Positions 15,831 through 31,000 of a stretch of 64,000 bases of DNA are shown piece by piece. The position numbers were made by a program, and so were the translations under genes. Source of the DNA: Meconema thalassinum. Its lineage: Eukaryota > Arthropoda > Insecta > Orthoptera > Tettigoniidae. Location: contig OX336395.1 in assembly GCA_946902985.2 (NCBI GenBank), forward strand, positions 14,238,708-14,302,707. Reading direction: 5' to 3'. The notes beneath the pieces were generated by a model. That model did not search any database and was not told the DNA's origin. It was given only the letters and a program-made list of their open reading frames with translations. The stretch's first letter is position 1; each line of letters opens with the position of its first letter.

Positions 15831-18800
15831 TACACTGCACTAAAAGTGCTCGGACAATAAAGGGTAGCAGCGGCCATACAGCATATATAGAACAGAGTAT
15901 GTACTCTGCACAAAATGTGCTCGGACAATAAAGGGTAGCAGCGGCCATATAGCATATATAGAACAGAGTATGTACTCTGCACTAAAGGTGCTCGGACAAT
16001 AAAGGGTAGCAGCGGCCATATAGCATATATAGAACAGAGTATGTACTCTGTACTAAAAGTGCTCAGACAATAAAGGGTAGCGGCGGCCATAGAGCATATA
16101 TAGAACAGAGTATGTATTCTGCACAAAATGTGCTCGGACAATAAAGGGTAGCAGCGGCCATACAGCATATATAGAACAGAGTATGTACTCTGCACAAAAA
16201 GTGCTCGGACAATAAAGGGTAGCAGTGGCCATACAGCATATATAGAACAGAGTATGTACTCCGCACAAAATGTGCTCGGACAATAAAGGGTAGCGGCGGC
16301 CATAGAGCATATATAGAACAGAGTATGTACTCTGCACTAAAAGTGCTCGGACAATAAAGGGTAGCGGCGGCCATAGAGCATATATAGAACAGAGTATGTA
16401 CTCTGTACTAAAAGTGCTCGGACAATAAAGGGTAGCAGCGGCCATACAGAGTATATAGAACAGAGTATGTACTCTGCACTAAAAGTGCTCGGACAATAAA
16501 GGGTAGCGGCGGCCAAACAGCATATATAGAACAGAGTATGTACTCTGCACTAAAAGTGCTCGGACAATAAAGGGTAGCAGCGGCCATACAGCATATATAG
16601 AACAGAGTATGTACTCTGCACTAAAAGTGCTCAGACAATAAAGGGTAGCGGCGGCCATATAGCATGTATAGAACAGAGTATGTACTCTGCACAAAATGTG
16701 CTCGGACAATAAAGGTAGCGGCGGCCATACAGCATATATAGAACAGAGTATGTACTCTGCACAAAATGTGCTCGGACAATAAAGGGTAGCAGCGGCCATA
16801 CAGCATATATAGAACAGAGTATGTACTCTGCACTAAATGTGCTCGGACAATAAAGGGTAGCAGTAGCCATATAGCATATATAGAACAGAGTATGTACTCT
16901 GCACTAAATGTGCTCGGACAATAAAGGGTAGCAGTGGCCATATAGCATATAATGTACAGAGTATGTACTCTGCACTAAAAGTGCTCGGACAATAAAGGGT
17001 AGCGGCGGCCATACAGCATATATAGAACAGAGTATGCACTCTGCACTAAAAGTGCTCGGACAATAAAGGGTAGCAGCGGCCATAGAGCATATATAGAACA
17101 GAGTATGTACTCTGCACAAAATGTGCTCGGACAATAAATGGTAGCGGTGGCCATAGAGCATATATAGAACAGAGTATGTACACTGTACTAAAAGTGCTCG
17201 GACAATAAAGGGTAGCAATGGCCATACAGCATATATAGAACAGAGTATGTACTCTGCACAAAAAGTGCTCGGACAATAAAGGGTAGCAGTGGCCATACAG
17301 CATATATAGAACAGAGTATGTACTCTGTACAAAAAGTGCTCGGACAATAAAGGGTAGCGGCGGCCATAGAGCATATATAGAACAGAGTATGTACTCTGTA
17401 CTAAAAGTGCTCGGACAATAAAGGGTAGCAGTGGCCATACAGCATATATAGAACAGAGTATGTACTCTGTACTAAAAGTGCTCGGACAATAAAGGGTAGC
17501 AGTGGCCATACAGCATATATAGAACAGAGTATGTACTCTGCACTAAAAGTGCTCGGACAATAAAGGGTAGCAGTGGCCATACAGCATATATAGAACAGAG
17601 TATGTACTCTGCACAAAAAGTGCTCGGACAATAAAGGGTAGCAGTGGCCATAGAGCATATATAGAACAGAGTATGTACTCTGCACTAAAAGTGCTCGGAC
17701 AATAAAGGGTAGCAGTGGCCATATAGCATATATAGAACAGAGTATGTACTCTGTACTAAAAGTGCTCGGACAATAAAGTGTAACGGCGGCCATAGAGCAT
17801 ATATAGAACAGAGTATGTACTCTGCACAAAATGTGCTCGGACAATAAAAGGTAGCGGCGGCCATAGAGCATATATAGAACAGATTATGTACTCTGCACAA
17901 AATGTGCTCGGACAATAAAGGGTAGCGGCGGCCATAGAGCATATATAGAACAGAGTATGTACTCTGCACAAAATGTGCTCGGACAATAAAGGGTAGCAGT
18001 GGCCATACAGCATATATAGAACAGAGTATGTACTCTGCACAAAATGTGCTCGGACAATAAAGGGTAGCGGCGGCCATACAGCATATATAGAACAGGGTAT
18101 GTACTCTGCACAAAATGTGCTCGGACAATAAAGGGTAGCGGCGGCCATAGAGCATATATAGAACAGAGTATGTACACTGTACTAAAAGTGCTCGGGCAAT
18201 AAAGGGTCGCAGCGGCCATACTGCATATATAGAACAGAGTATGTACTCTGCACTAAAAGTGCTCGGACAATAAAGGGTAGCAGTGGCGAAACAGCATATA
18301 TAGAACAGAGTATGCACTCTGCACAAAAAGTGCTCGGACAATAAAGGGTAGCGGCGGCCATACAGCATATATAGAACAGAGTATGTACTCTGCACAAAAT
18401 GTGCTCGGACAATAAAGGGTCGCAGTGGCCATACAGCATATATAGAACAGAGTATGTACTCTGCACAAAATGTGCTCGGACAATAAAGGGTAGCAGCGGC
18501 CATAGAGCATATATAGAACAGAGTATGTACTCTGTACTAAAAGTGCTCGGACAATAAAGGGTAGCAGTGGCCATATAGCATATATAGAACAGAGTATGTA
18601 CTCTGCACAAAAAGTGCACGGACAATAAAGGGTAGCGGCGGCCATATAGCATATATAGAACAGAGTATGTACTCTGCACAAAATGTGCTCGGACAATAAA
18701 GGGTCGCAGCGGCCATACAGCATATTTAGAACAGAGTATGTACACTGCACTAAAAGTGCTCGGACAATAAAGGGTAGCAGCGGCCATACAGCATATATAG

Positions 18801-21650
18801 AACAGAGTATGTACTCTGCACAAAATGTGCTCGGACAATAAAGGGTAGCAGCGGCCATATAGCATATATAGAACAGAGTATGTACTCTGCACTAAAGGTG
18901 CTCGGACAATAAAGGGTAGCAGCGGCCATATAGCATATATAGAACAGAGTATGTACTCTGTACTAAAAGTGCTCAGACAATAAAGGGTAGCGGCGGCCAT
19001 AGAGCATATATAGAACAGAGTATGTATTCTGCACAAAATGTGCTCGGACAATAAAGGGTAGCAGCGGCCATACAGCATATATAGAACAGAGTATGTACTC
19101 TGCACAAAAAGTGCTCGGACAATAAAGGGTAGCAGTGGCCATACAGCATATATAGAACAGAGTATGTACTCTGCACAAAATGTGCTCGGACAATAAAGGG
19201 TAGCGGCGGCCATAGAGCATATATAGAACAGAGTATGTACTCTGCACTAAAAGTGCTCGGACAATAAAGGGTAGCGGCGGCCATAGAGCATATATAGAAC
19301 AGAGTATGTACTCTGTACTAAAAGTGCTCGGACAATAAAGGGTAGCAGCGGCCATACAGAGTATATAGAACAGAGTATGTACTCTGCACTAAAAGTGCTC
19401 GGACAATAAAGGGTAGCGGCGGCCAAACAGCATATATAGAACAGAGTATGTACTCTGCACTAAAAGTGCTCGGACAATAAAGGGTAGCAGCGGCCATACA
19501 GCATATATAGAACAGAGTATGTACTCTGCACTAAAAGTGCTCAGACAATAAAGGGTAGCGGCGGCCATATAGCATGTATAGAACAGAGTATGTACTCTGC
19601 ACAAAATGTGCTCGGACAATAAAGGTAGCGGCGGCCATACAGCATATATAGAACAGAGTATGTACTCTGCACAAAATGTGCTCGGACAATAAAGGGTAGC
19701 AGCGGCCATACAGCATATATAGAACAGAGTATGTACTCTGCACTAAATGTGCTCGGACAATAAAGGGTAGCAGTAGCCATATAGCATATATAGAACAGAG
19801 TATGTACTCTGCACTAAATGTGCTCGGACAATAAAGGGTAGCAGTGGCCATATAGCATATAATGTACAGAGTATGTACTCTGCACTAAAAGTGCTCGGAC
19901 AATAAAGGGTAGCGGCGGCCATACAGCATATATAGAACAGAGTATGCACTCTGCACTAAAAGTGCTCGGACAATAAAGGGTAGCAGCGGCCATAGAGCAT
20001 ATATAGAACAGAGTATGTACTCTGCACAAAATGTGCTCGGACAATAAATGGTAGCGGTGGCCATAGAGCATATATAGAACAGAGTATGTACACTGTACTA
20101 AAAGTGCTCGGACAATAAAGGGTAGCAATGGCCATACAGCATATATAGAACAGAGTATGTACTCTGCACAAAAAGTGCTCGGACAATAAAGGGTAGCAGT
20201 GGCCATACAGCATATATAGAACAGAGTATGTACTCTGTACAAAAAGTGCTCGGACAATAAAGGGTAGCGGCGGCCATAGAGCATATATAGAACAGAGTAT
20301 GTACTCTGTACTAAAAGTGCTCGGACAATAAAGGGTAGCAGTGGCCATACAGCATATATAGAACAGAGTATGTACTCTGTACTAAAAGTGCTCGGACAAT
20401 AAAGGGTAGCAGTGGCCATACAGCATATATAGAACAGAGTATGTACTCTGCACTAAAAGTGCTCGGACAATAAAGGGTAGCAGTGGCCATACAGCATATA
20501 TAGAACAGAGTATGTACTCTGCACAAAAAGTGCTCGGACAATAAAGGGTAGCAGTGGCCATAGAGCATATATAGAACAGAGTATGTACTCTGCACTAAAA
20601 GTGCTCGGACAATAAAGGGTAGCAGTGGCCATATAGCATATATAGAACAGAGTATGTACTCTGTACTAAAAGTGCTCGGACAATAAAGTGTAACGGCGGC
20701 CATAGAGCATATATAGAACAGAGTATGTACTCTGCACAAAATGTGCTCGGACAATAAAAGGTAGCGGCGGCCATAGAGCATATATAGAACAGATTATGTA
20801 CTCTGCACAAAATGTGCTCGGACAATAAAGGGTAGCGGCGGCCATAGAGCATATATAGAACAGAGTATGTACTCTGCACAAAATGTGCTCGGACAATAAA
20901 GGGTAGCAGTGGCCATACAGCATATATAGAACAGAGTATGTACTCTGCACAAAATGTGCTCGGACAATAAAGGGTAGCGGCGGCCATACAGCATATATAG
21001 AACAGGGTATGTACTCTGCACAAAATGTGCTCGGACAATAAAGGGTAGCGGCGGCCATAGAGCATATATAGAACAGAGTATGTACACTGTACTAAAAGTG
21101 CTCGGGCAATAAAGGGTCGCAGCGGCCATACTGCATATATAGAACAGAGTATGTACTCTGCACTAAAAGTGCTCGGACAATAAAGGGTAGCAGTGGCGAA
21201 ACAGCATATATAGAACAGAGTATGCACTCTGCACAAAAAGTGCTCGGACAATAAAGGGTAGCGGCGGCCATACAGCATATATAGAACAGAGTATGTACTC
21301 TGCACAAAATGTGCTCGGACAATAAAGGGTCGCAGTGGCCATACAGCATATATAGAACAGAGTATGTACTCTGCACAAAATGTGCTCGGACAATAAAGGG
21401 TAGCAGCGGCCATAGAGCATATATAGAACAGAGTATGTACTCTGTACTAAAAGTGCTCGGACAATAAAGGGTAGCAGTGGCCATATAGCATATATAGAAC
21501 AGAGTATGTACTCTGCACAAAAAGTGCACGGACAATAAAGGGTAGCGGCGGCCATATAGCATATATAGAACAGAGTATGTACTCTGCACAAAATGTGCTC
21601 GGACAATAAAGGGTCGCAGCGGCCATACAGCATATTTAGAACAGAGTATG
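15831..21650. repeat. Tandem 2910-bp duplication within the satellite (2 copies)
   Basis: Copy 1 runs about 15831-18740 and copy 2 about 18741-21650. The offset is 2910 bp, which is 41 units less one base. The odd one-base deletion (aataaaggtagcg at about 16712 and 19622), the catataatgtacag unit and the tcgggcaataaag unit all recur at exactly this offset. I noticed very few differences between the copies, one being ccgcac against ctgcac near 16262 and 19172. Near-identity implies a recent unequal exchange or replication-based duplication. Confidence 0.85.
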
Positions 21651-22078
21651 TACTCTGCACTAAAAGTGCTCGGACAATAAAGGGTAGCAGCGGCCATAGA
21701 GCATATATAGAACAGAGTATGTACTCTGCACAAAAGGTGCCCGGACAATAAAGGGTAGCGGCGGCCATATAGCATATATAGAACAGAGTATGAACTCTGC
21801 ACTAAATGTGCTCGGACAATTAAGGGTAGCGGCGGCCATAGAGCATATATAGAACAGAGTATGTACTCTGCACAAAATGTGCTCGGACAATAAAGGGTAG
21901 CGGCGGCCATAGAGCATATATAGAACAGAGTATGTACTCTGCACTAAACGTGCTCGGACAATAAAGGGTAGCAGCGGCCATACAGCATATATAGAACAGA
22001 GTATGTACTCTGCACTAAAAGTGCTCGGACAATAAAGGGTAGCAGTGGCCATACAGCATATATTGAACAGAGTATGTA

Positions 22079-25000
22079 CTCTGCACAAAATGTGCTCGGA
22101 CAAGAAAAGGTAGCAGTGGCCATAGAGCATATATAGAACAGAGTATGCAATCTGCACTAAAAGTGCTCGGACAATAAAGGGTAGCAGCGGCCATAGAGCA
22201 TATATAGAACAGAGTATATACTCTGCACTTAAAGTGCTCGGACAATAAAGGGTAGCGGCGGCCATATAGCATGTATAGAACAGAGTATGTACTCTGCACA
22301 AAATGTGCTCGGACAATAAAGGGTAGCGGCGGCCATACAGCATATATAGAACAGAGTATGTACTCTGCACAAAATGTGCTCGGACAATAAAGGGTAGCAG
22401 CGGCCATACAGCATATATAGAACAGAGTATGTACTCTGCACTAAATGTGCTCGGACAATAAAGGGTAGCAGTAGCCATATAGCATATATAGAACAGAGTA
22501 TGTACTCTGCACTAAATGTGCTCGGACAATAAAGGGTAGCAGTGGCCATATAGCATATAAAGAACAGAGTATGTACTCTGCACTAAAAGTGCTCGGACAA
22601 TAAAGGGTAGCGGCGGCCATACAGCATATATAGAACAGAGTATGCACTCTGCACTAAAAGTGCTCGGACAATAAAGGGTAGCAGCGGCCATAGAGCATAT
22701 ATAGAACAGAGTATGTACTCTGCACAAAATGTGCTCGGACAATAAAGGGTAGCGGTGGCCATAGAGCATATATAGAACAGAGTATGTACACTGTACTAAA
22801 AGTGCTCGGACAATAAAGGGTAGCAGTGACCATACAGCATATATAGAACAGAGTATGTACTCTGCACAAAAAGTGCTCGGACAATAAAGGGTAGCAGTGG
22901 CCATACAGCATATATAGAACAGAGTATGTACTCTGTACTAAAAGTGCTCGGACAATAAAGGGTAGCGGCGGCCATAGAGCATATATAGAACAGAGTATGT
23001 ACTCTGTACTAAAAGTGCTCGGACAATAAAGGGTAGCAGTGGCCATACAGCATATATAGAACAGAGTATGTACTCTGTACTAAAAGTGCTCGGATAATAA
23101 AGGGTAGCAGTGGCCATACAGCATATATAGAACAGAGTATGTACTCTGCACTAAAAGTGCTCGGACAATAAAGGGTAGCAGTGGCCATATAGCATATATA
23201 GAACAGAGTATGTACTCTGTACTAAATGTGCTCGGACAATAAAGTGTAGCGGCGGCCATAGAGCATATATAGAACAGAGTATGTACTCTGCACAAAATGT
23301 GCTCGGACAATAAAGGGTAGCGGCGGCCATAGAGCATATATAGAACAGAGTATGTACTGTGCACAAAATGTGCTCGGACAATAAAGGGTAGCAGTGGCCA
23401 TACAGCATATATAGAACAGAGTATGTACTCTGCACAAAATGTGCTCGGACAATAAAGGGTAGCGGCGGCCATACAGCATATATAAACAGAGTATGTACTC
23501 TGCACAAAAAGTGCTCGGACAATAAAGGGTAGCGGCGGCCATAGAGCATATATAGAACAGAGTATGTACACTGTACTAAAAGTGCTCGGACAATAAAGGG
23601 TCGCAGCGGCCATAGAGCATATATATAACAGAGTATGTACCCTGCACTAAAAGTGCTCGGACAATAAAGGGTAGCAGTGGCCATATAGCATATATAGAAC
23701 AGAGTATGTACTCTGCACTAAAAGTGCTCGGACAATAAAGGGTAGCAGTGGCCATACAGCATATATAGAACAGAGTATGTACTCTGCACTAAAAGTGCTC
23801 GGACAATAAAGGGTAGCGGCAGCCATACAGCATATATAGAACAGAGTATGTACTCTGCACAAAATGTGCTCGGACAATAAAGGGTCGCAGTGGCCATACA
23901 GCATATATAGAACAGAGTATGTACTCTGCACAAAATGTGCTCGGACAATAAAGGGTAGGAGCGGCCATAGAGCATATATAGAACAGAGTATGTACTCTGT
24001 ACTAAAAGTGCTCGGACAATAAAGGGTAGCGGCGGCCATAGAGTATATATAGAACAGAGTATGTACTCTGCACTAAAAGTGCTCGGACAATAAAGGGTAG
24101 CAGCGGCCATAGAGCATATATAGAACAGAGTATGTACTCTGCACTAAAAGTGCTCGGACAATAAAGGGTCGCAGTGGCCATACAGCATATATAGAACAGA
24201 GTATGTACTCTGCACAAAATGTGCTCGGACAATAAAGGGTCGCAGCGGCCATACAGCATATATAGAACAGAGTATGTACTCTGCACTAAATGTGCTCGGA
24301 CAATAAAGGGTAGCAGCGGCCATAGAGCATATATAGAACAGAGTATGTACTCTGCACAAAAAGTGCACGGACAATAAAGGGTAGCGGCGGCCATATAGCA
24401 TATATAGAACAGAGTATGTACTCTGCACAAAATGTGCTCGGACAATAAAGGGTAGCGGCGGCCATAGAGTATATATAGAACAGATTATATACTCTGCACA
24501 AAAAGTGCTCGGACAATAAAGGGTAGCAGCGGCCATACAGCATATATAGAACAGAGTATGTACTCTGCACAAAAAGTGCTCGGACAATAAAGGGTAGCGG
24601 CGGCCATACAGCATATATAGAACAGAGTATGTACTCTGCACAAAATGTGCTCGGACAATAAAGGGTAGCAGCGGCCATAGAGCATATATAGAACAGAGTA
24701 TGTACTCTGCACTAAAAGTGCTCGGACAATAAAGGGTAGCAGTGGCCATACAGCATATATAGAACAGAGTATGTACTCTGCACAAAATGTGCTCGGACAA
24801 TAAAAGGTAGCAGTGGCCATAGAGCATATATAGAACAGAGTATGCACTCTGCACTAAAAGTGCTCGGACAATAAACGGTAGCAACGGCCATAGAGCATAT
24901 ATAGAACAGAGTATGTACTCTGCACTAAAAGTGCTCGGACAATAAAGGGTAGCAGCGGCCATAGAGCATATATAGAACAGAGTATGTACTCTGCACTAAA

Positions 25001-28000
25001 GTGCTCGGACAATAAAGGGTAGCGGCGGCCATACAGCATATATAGAACAGAGTATGAACTCTGCACAAAATGTGCTCGGACAATAAATGGTAGCAGCGGC
25101 CATACAGCATATATAGAACAGAGTATGTACTCTGCACAAAAAGTGCTCGGACAATAAAGGGTAGCGGCGGCCATACAGCATATATAGAACAGAGTATGTA
25201 CTCTGCACAAAATGTGCTCGGACAATAAAAGGTAGCAGTGGCCATAGAGCATATATAGAACAGAGTATGCACTCTGCACTTAAAGTGCTCGGACAATAAA
25301 GGGTAGCAGCGGCCATAGAGCATATATAGAACAGAGTATGTACTCTGCACTAAAAGTGCTCGGACAATAAAGGGTAGCAGCGGCCATAGAGCATATATAG
25401 AACAGAGTATGTGCACTGTACTAAAAGTGCTCGGACAATAAAGGGTAGCAGCGGTCATACAGCATATATAGAACAGAGTATGTACTCTGCACTAAAAGTG
25501 CTCGGACAATAAAGGGTAGCAGCGGCCATAGAGCCTATATAGAACAGAGTATGTACTCTGCACTAAAAGTGCTCGGACAATAAAGGGTAGCGGCGGCCAT
25601 ATAGCATATATAGAACAGAGTATGTACTCTGCACAAAATGTGCTCGGACAATAAAGGGTAGCAGTGGCCATACAGCATATATAGAACAGAGTATGTACTC
25701 TGCACTAAAAGTGCTCGGACAATAAAGGGTAGCAGTGGCCATACAGCATATATAGAACAGAGTATGTACTCTGCACAAAATGTGCTCGGACAATAAAGGG
25801 TAGCGGCGGCCATATGGCATATATAGAACAGAGTATGTACTCTGCACTAAATGTGCTCGGACAATAAAGGGTAGCAGCGGCCATACAGCATATATAGAAC
25901 AGAGTATGTACTCTGCACAAAATGTGCTCGGACAATAAAGGGTAGCGGCGGCCATAGAGCATATATAGAACAGAGTATGTACTCTGCACAAAAAGTGCTC
26001 GGACAATAAAGGGTAGCAGCGGCCATACAGCATATATAGAACAGAGTATGTACTCTGCACAAAATGTGCTCGGACAATAAAGGGTAGCAGCGGCCACACA
26101 GCATATATAGAACAGAGTATGTACTCTGCACAAAATGTGCTCGGACAATAAAGTGTAGCGGCGGCCATAGAGCATATATAGAACAGAGTATGTACTCTGC
26201 ACAAAAAGTGCTCGGACAATAAAGGGTTGCAGCGGCCATACAGCATATATAGAACAGAGTATGTACTCTGCACGAAATGTGCTCGGACAATAAAGGGTAG
26301 CAGCGGCCATACAATATATATAGAACAGAGTATGTACTCTGCACAAAATGTGCTCGGACAATAAAGGGTAGCGGCGGCCATAGAGCATATATAGAACAGA
26401 GTATGTACTCTGCACAAAATGTGCTCGGACAATAAAGGGTAGCGGCGGCCATACAGCATATATAGAACAGAGTATGTACTCTGCACAAAATGTGCTCGGA
26501 CAATAAAGGGTAGCGGCGGCCATAGAGCATATATAGAACAGAGTATGTACTCGGCACAAAAAGTGCTCGGACAATAAAGGGTAGCAGCGGCCATACAGCA
26601 TATATAGAACAGAGTATGTACTCTGCACAAAATGTGCTCGGACAATAAAGGGTAGCAGCGGCCATACAGCATATATAGAACAGAGTATGTACTCTGCACA
26701 AAATGTGCTCGGACAATAAAGGGTAGCAGTGGCCATACAGCATATATAGAACAGAGTATGTACTATGCACAAAATGTGCTCGGACAATAAAAGGTAGCAG
26801 TGGCCATACAGCATATATAGAACAGAGTATGTACTCTGCACAAAATGTGCTCGGACAATAAAGGGTAGCGGCGGCCATAGAGCATATATAGAACAGAGTA
26901 TGTACTCTGTACTAAAAGTGCTCGGACAATAAAGGGTAGCAGTGGCCATATAGCATATATAGAACAGAGTATGTACTCTGCACAAAATGTGCTCGGACAA
27001 TAAAAGGTAGCAGCGGCCATAGAGCATATATAGAACAGAGTATGTACTCTGCACTAAAAGTGCTCGGACAATAAAGGGTAGCAGTGGCCATACAGCATAT
27101 ATAGAACAGAGTATGTACTCTGCACAAAAAGTGCTCGGACAATAAAGGGTAGCGGCGGCCATACAGCATATATAGAACAGAGTATGTACTCTGTACTAAA
27201 AGTGCTCGGACAATAAAGGGTAGCAGCGGCAATAGAGCATATATAGAACAGAGTATGTACTCTGCACTAAAAGTGCTCGGACAATAAAGGGTAGCGGCGG
27301 CCATACAGCATATATAGAACAGAGTATGTACTCTGCACAAAATGTGCTCGGACAATAAAGGGTAGCAGTGGCCATACAGCATATATAGAACAGAGTATGT
27401 ACTCTGCACAAAATGTGCTCGGACAATAAAGGGTAGCAGTGGCCTTACAGCATATATAGAACAGAGTATGTACTCTGCACTAAATGTGCTCGGACAATAA
27501 AGGGTAGCAGTGGCCATATAGCATATAAAGAACAGAGTATGTACTCTGCACTAAAAGTGCTCGGACAATAAAGGGTAGCAGTAGCCATATAGCATATATA
27601 GAACAGAGTATGTACTCTGCACTAAATGTGCTCGGACAATAAAGGGTAGCAGTGGCCATATAGCATATAAAGAACAGAGTATGTACTCTGCACTAAAAGT
27701 GCTCGGACAATAAAGGGTAGCGGCGGCCATACAGCATATATAGAACAGAGTATGCACTCTGCACTAAAAGTGCTCGGACAATAAAGGGTAGCAGCGGCCA
27801 TAGAGCATATATAGAACAGAGTATGTACTCTGCACAAAATGTGCTCGGACACTAAAGGGTAGCGGTGGCCATAGAGCATATATAGAACTGAGTATGTACA
27901 CTGTACTAAAAGTGCTCGGACAATAAAGGGTAGCAGTGGCCATACAGCATATATAGAACAGAGTATGTACTCTGCACAAAAAGTGCTCGGACAATAAAGG

Positions 28001-31000
28001 GTAGCAGTGGCCATACAGCATATATAGAACAGAGTATGTACTCTGTACTAAAAGTGCTCGGACAATAAAGGGTAGCGGCGGCCATAGAGCATATATAGAA
28101 CAGAGTATGCACTCTGTACTAAAAGTGCTCGGACAATAAAGGGTAGCAGTGGCCATACAGCATATATAGAACAGAGTATGTACTCTGTACTAAAAGTGCT
28201 CGGACAATAAAGGGTAGCAGTGGCCATACAGCATATATAGAACAGAGTATGTACTCTGCACTAAAAGTGCTCGGACAATAAAGGGTAGCAGTGGCCATAC
28301 AGCATATATAGAACAGAGTATGTACTCTGCACAAAAAGTGCTCGGACAATAAAGTGTAGCAGTGGCCATAGAGCATATATAGAACAGAGTATGTACTCTG
28401 CACTAAAAGTGCTCGGACAATAAAGGGTAGCAGTGGCCATATAGCATATATAGAACAGAGTATGTACTCTGTACTAAAAGTGCTCAGACAATAAAGTGTA
28501 GCGGCGGCCATAGAGCATATATAGAACAGAGTATGTACTCTGCACAAAATGTGCTCGGACAATAAAGGGTAGCAGTGGCCATACAGCATATATAGAACAG
28601 AGTATGTACTCTGCACAAAATGTGCTCGGACAATAAAGGGTAGCGGCGGCCATAGAGCATATATATAACAGAGTATGTACTCTGCACAAAATGTGCTCGG
28701 CCAATAAAGGGTAGCGGCGGCCATAGAGCATATATAGAACAGAGTATGTACACTGTACTAAAAGTGCTCGGACAATAAAGGGTCGCAGCGGCCATACAGC
28801 ATATATAGAACAGAGTATGTACTCTGCACTAAAAGTGCTCGGACAATAAAGGGTAGCAGTGGCCATACAGCATATATAGAACAGAGTATGCACTCTGCAC
28901 AAAAAGTGCTCGGACAATAAAGGGTAGTGGCGGCCATACAGCATATATAGAACAGAGTATGTACTCTGCACAAAATGTGCTCGGACAATAAAGGGTCGCA
29001 GTGGCCATACAGCATATATAGAACAGAGTATGTACTCTGCACAAAATGTGCTCGGACAATAAAGGGTAGCAGCGGCCATAGATCATATATAGAACAGAGT
29101 AAGTACTCTGTACTAAAAGTGCTCGGACAATAAAGGGTAGCAGTGGCCATATAGCATATATAGAACAGAGTATGTACTCTGCACTAAAAGTGCTCGGACA
29201 ATAAAGGGTAGCAGTAGCCATATAGCATATATAGAACAGAGTATGTACTCTGCACTAAAAGTGCTCGGACAATAAAGGGTAGCAGTGGCCATACAGCATA
29301 TATAGAACAGAGTATGTACTCTGGACTAAAAGTGCTCGGACAATAAAGGGTAGCAGTAGCCATATAGCATATATAGAACAGAGTATGTACTCTGCACTAA
29401 AAGTGCTCGGACAATAAAGGGTAGCAGCGGCCATAGAGCATATATAGAACAGAGTATGTACTCTGCACAAAAAGTGCACGGACAATAAAGGGTAGCGGCG
29501 GCCATATAGCATATATAGAACAGAGTATGTACTCTGCACAAAATGTGCTCGGACAATAAAGGGTAGCGGCGGCCATAGAGCATATATAGAACAGAGTATG
29601 TACTCTGCACTAAAAGTGCTCGGACAATAAAGGGTAGCAGCGGCCATAGAGCATATATAGAACAGAGTATGTACTCCGCACTAAAAGTGCTCGGACAATA
29701 AAGGGTAGCAGCGGCCATAGAGCATATATAGAACAGAGTATGTACTCTGCACTAAAAGTGCTCGGACAATAAAGGGTAGCGGCGGCCATACAGCATATAT
29801 AGAACAGAGTATGTACTCTGCACAAAATGTGCTCGGACAATAAATGGTAGCAGCGGCCATACAGCATATATAGAACAGAGTATGTACTCTGCACAAAAAG
29901 TGCTCGGACAATAAAGGGTAGCGGCGGCCATACAGCATATATAGAACAGAGTATGTACTCTGCACAAAATGTGCTCGGACAATAAAAGGTAGCAGTGGCC
30001 ATAGAGCATATATAGAACAGAGTATGCACTCTGCACTAAAAGTGCTCGGACAATAAAGGGTAGCAGCGGCCATAGAGCATATATAGAACAGAGTATGTTC
30101 TCTGCACAAAATGTGCTCGGACACTAAAGGGTAGCGGTGGCCATAGAGCATATATAGAACAGAGTATGTACACTGTACTAAAAGTGCTCGGACAATAAAG
30201 GGTAGCAGTGGCCATACAGCATATATAGAACAGAGTATGTACTCTGCACAAAAAGTGCTCGGACAATAAAGGGTAGCAGTGGCCATACAGCATATATAGA
30301 ACAGAGTATGTACTCTGTACTAAAAGTGCTCGGACAATAAAGGGTAGCGGCGGCCATAGAGCATATATAGAACAGAGTATGTACTCTGTACTAAAAGTGC
30401 TCGGACAATAAAGGGTAGCAGTGGCCATACAGCATATATAGAACAGAGTATGTACTCTGTACTAAAAGTGCTCGGACAATAAAGGGTAGCAGTGGCCATA
30501 CAGCATATATAGAACAGAGTATGTACTCTGCACTAAAAGTGCTCGGACAATAAAGGGTAGCAGTGGCCATACAGCATATATAGAACAGAGTATGTACTCT
30601 GCACAAAAAGTGCTCGGACAATAAAGTGTAGCAGTGGCCATAGAGCATATATAGAACAGAGTATGTACTCTGCACTAAAAGTGCTCGGACAATAAAGGGT
30701 AGCAGTGGCCATATAGCATATATAGAACAGAGTATGTACTCTGTACTAAAAGTGCTCGGACAATAAAGTGTAGCGGCGGCCATAGAGCATATATAGAACA
30801 GAGTATGTACTCTGCACAAAATGTGCTCGGACAATAAAGGGTAGCGGCGGCCTTAGAGCATATATAGAACAGAGTATGTACTCTGCACAAAATGTGCTCG
30901 GACAATAAAGGGTAGCAGTGGCCATACAGCATATATAGAACAGAGTATGTACTCTGCACAAAATGTGCTCGGACAATAAAGGGTAGCGGCGGCCATAGAG

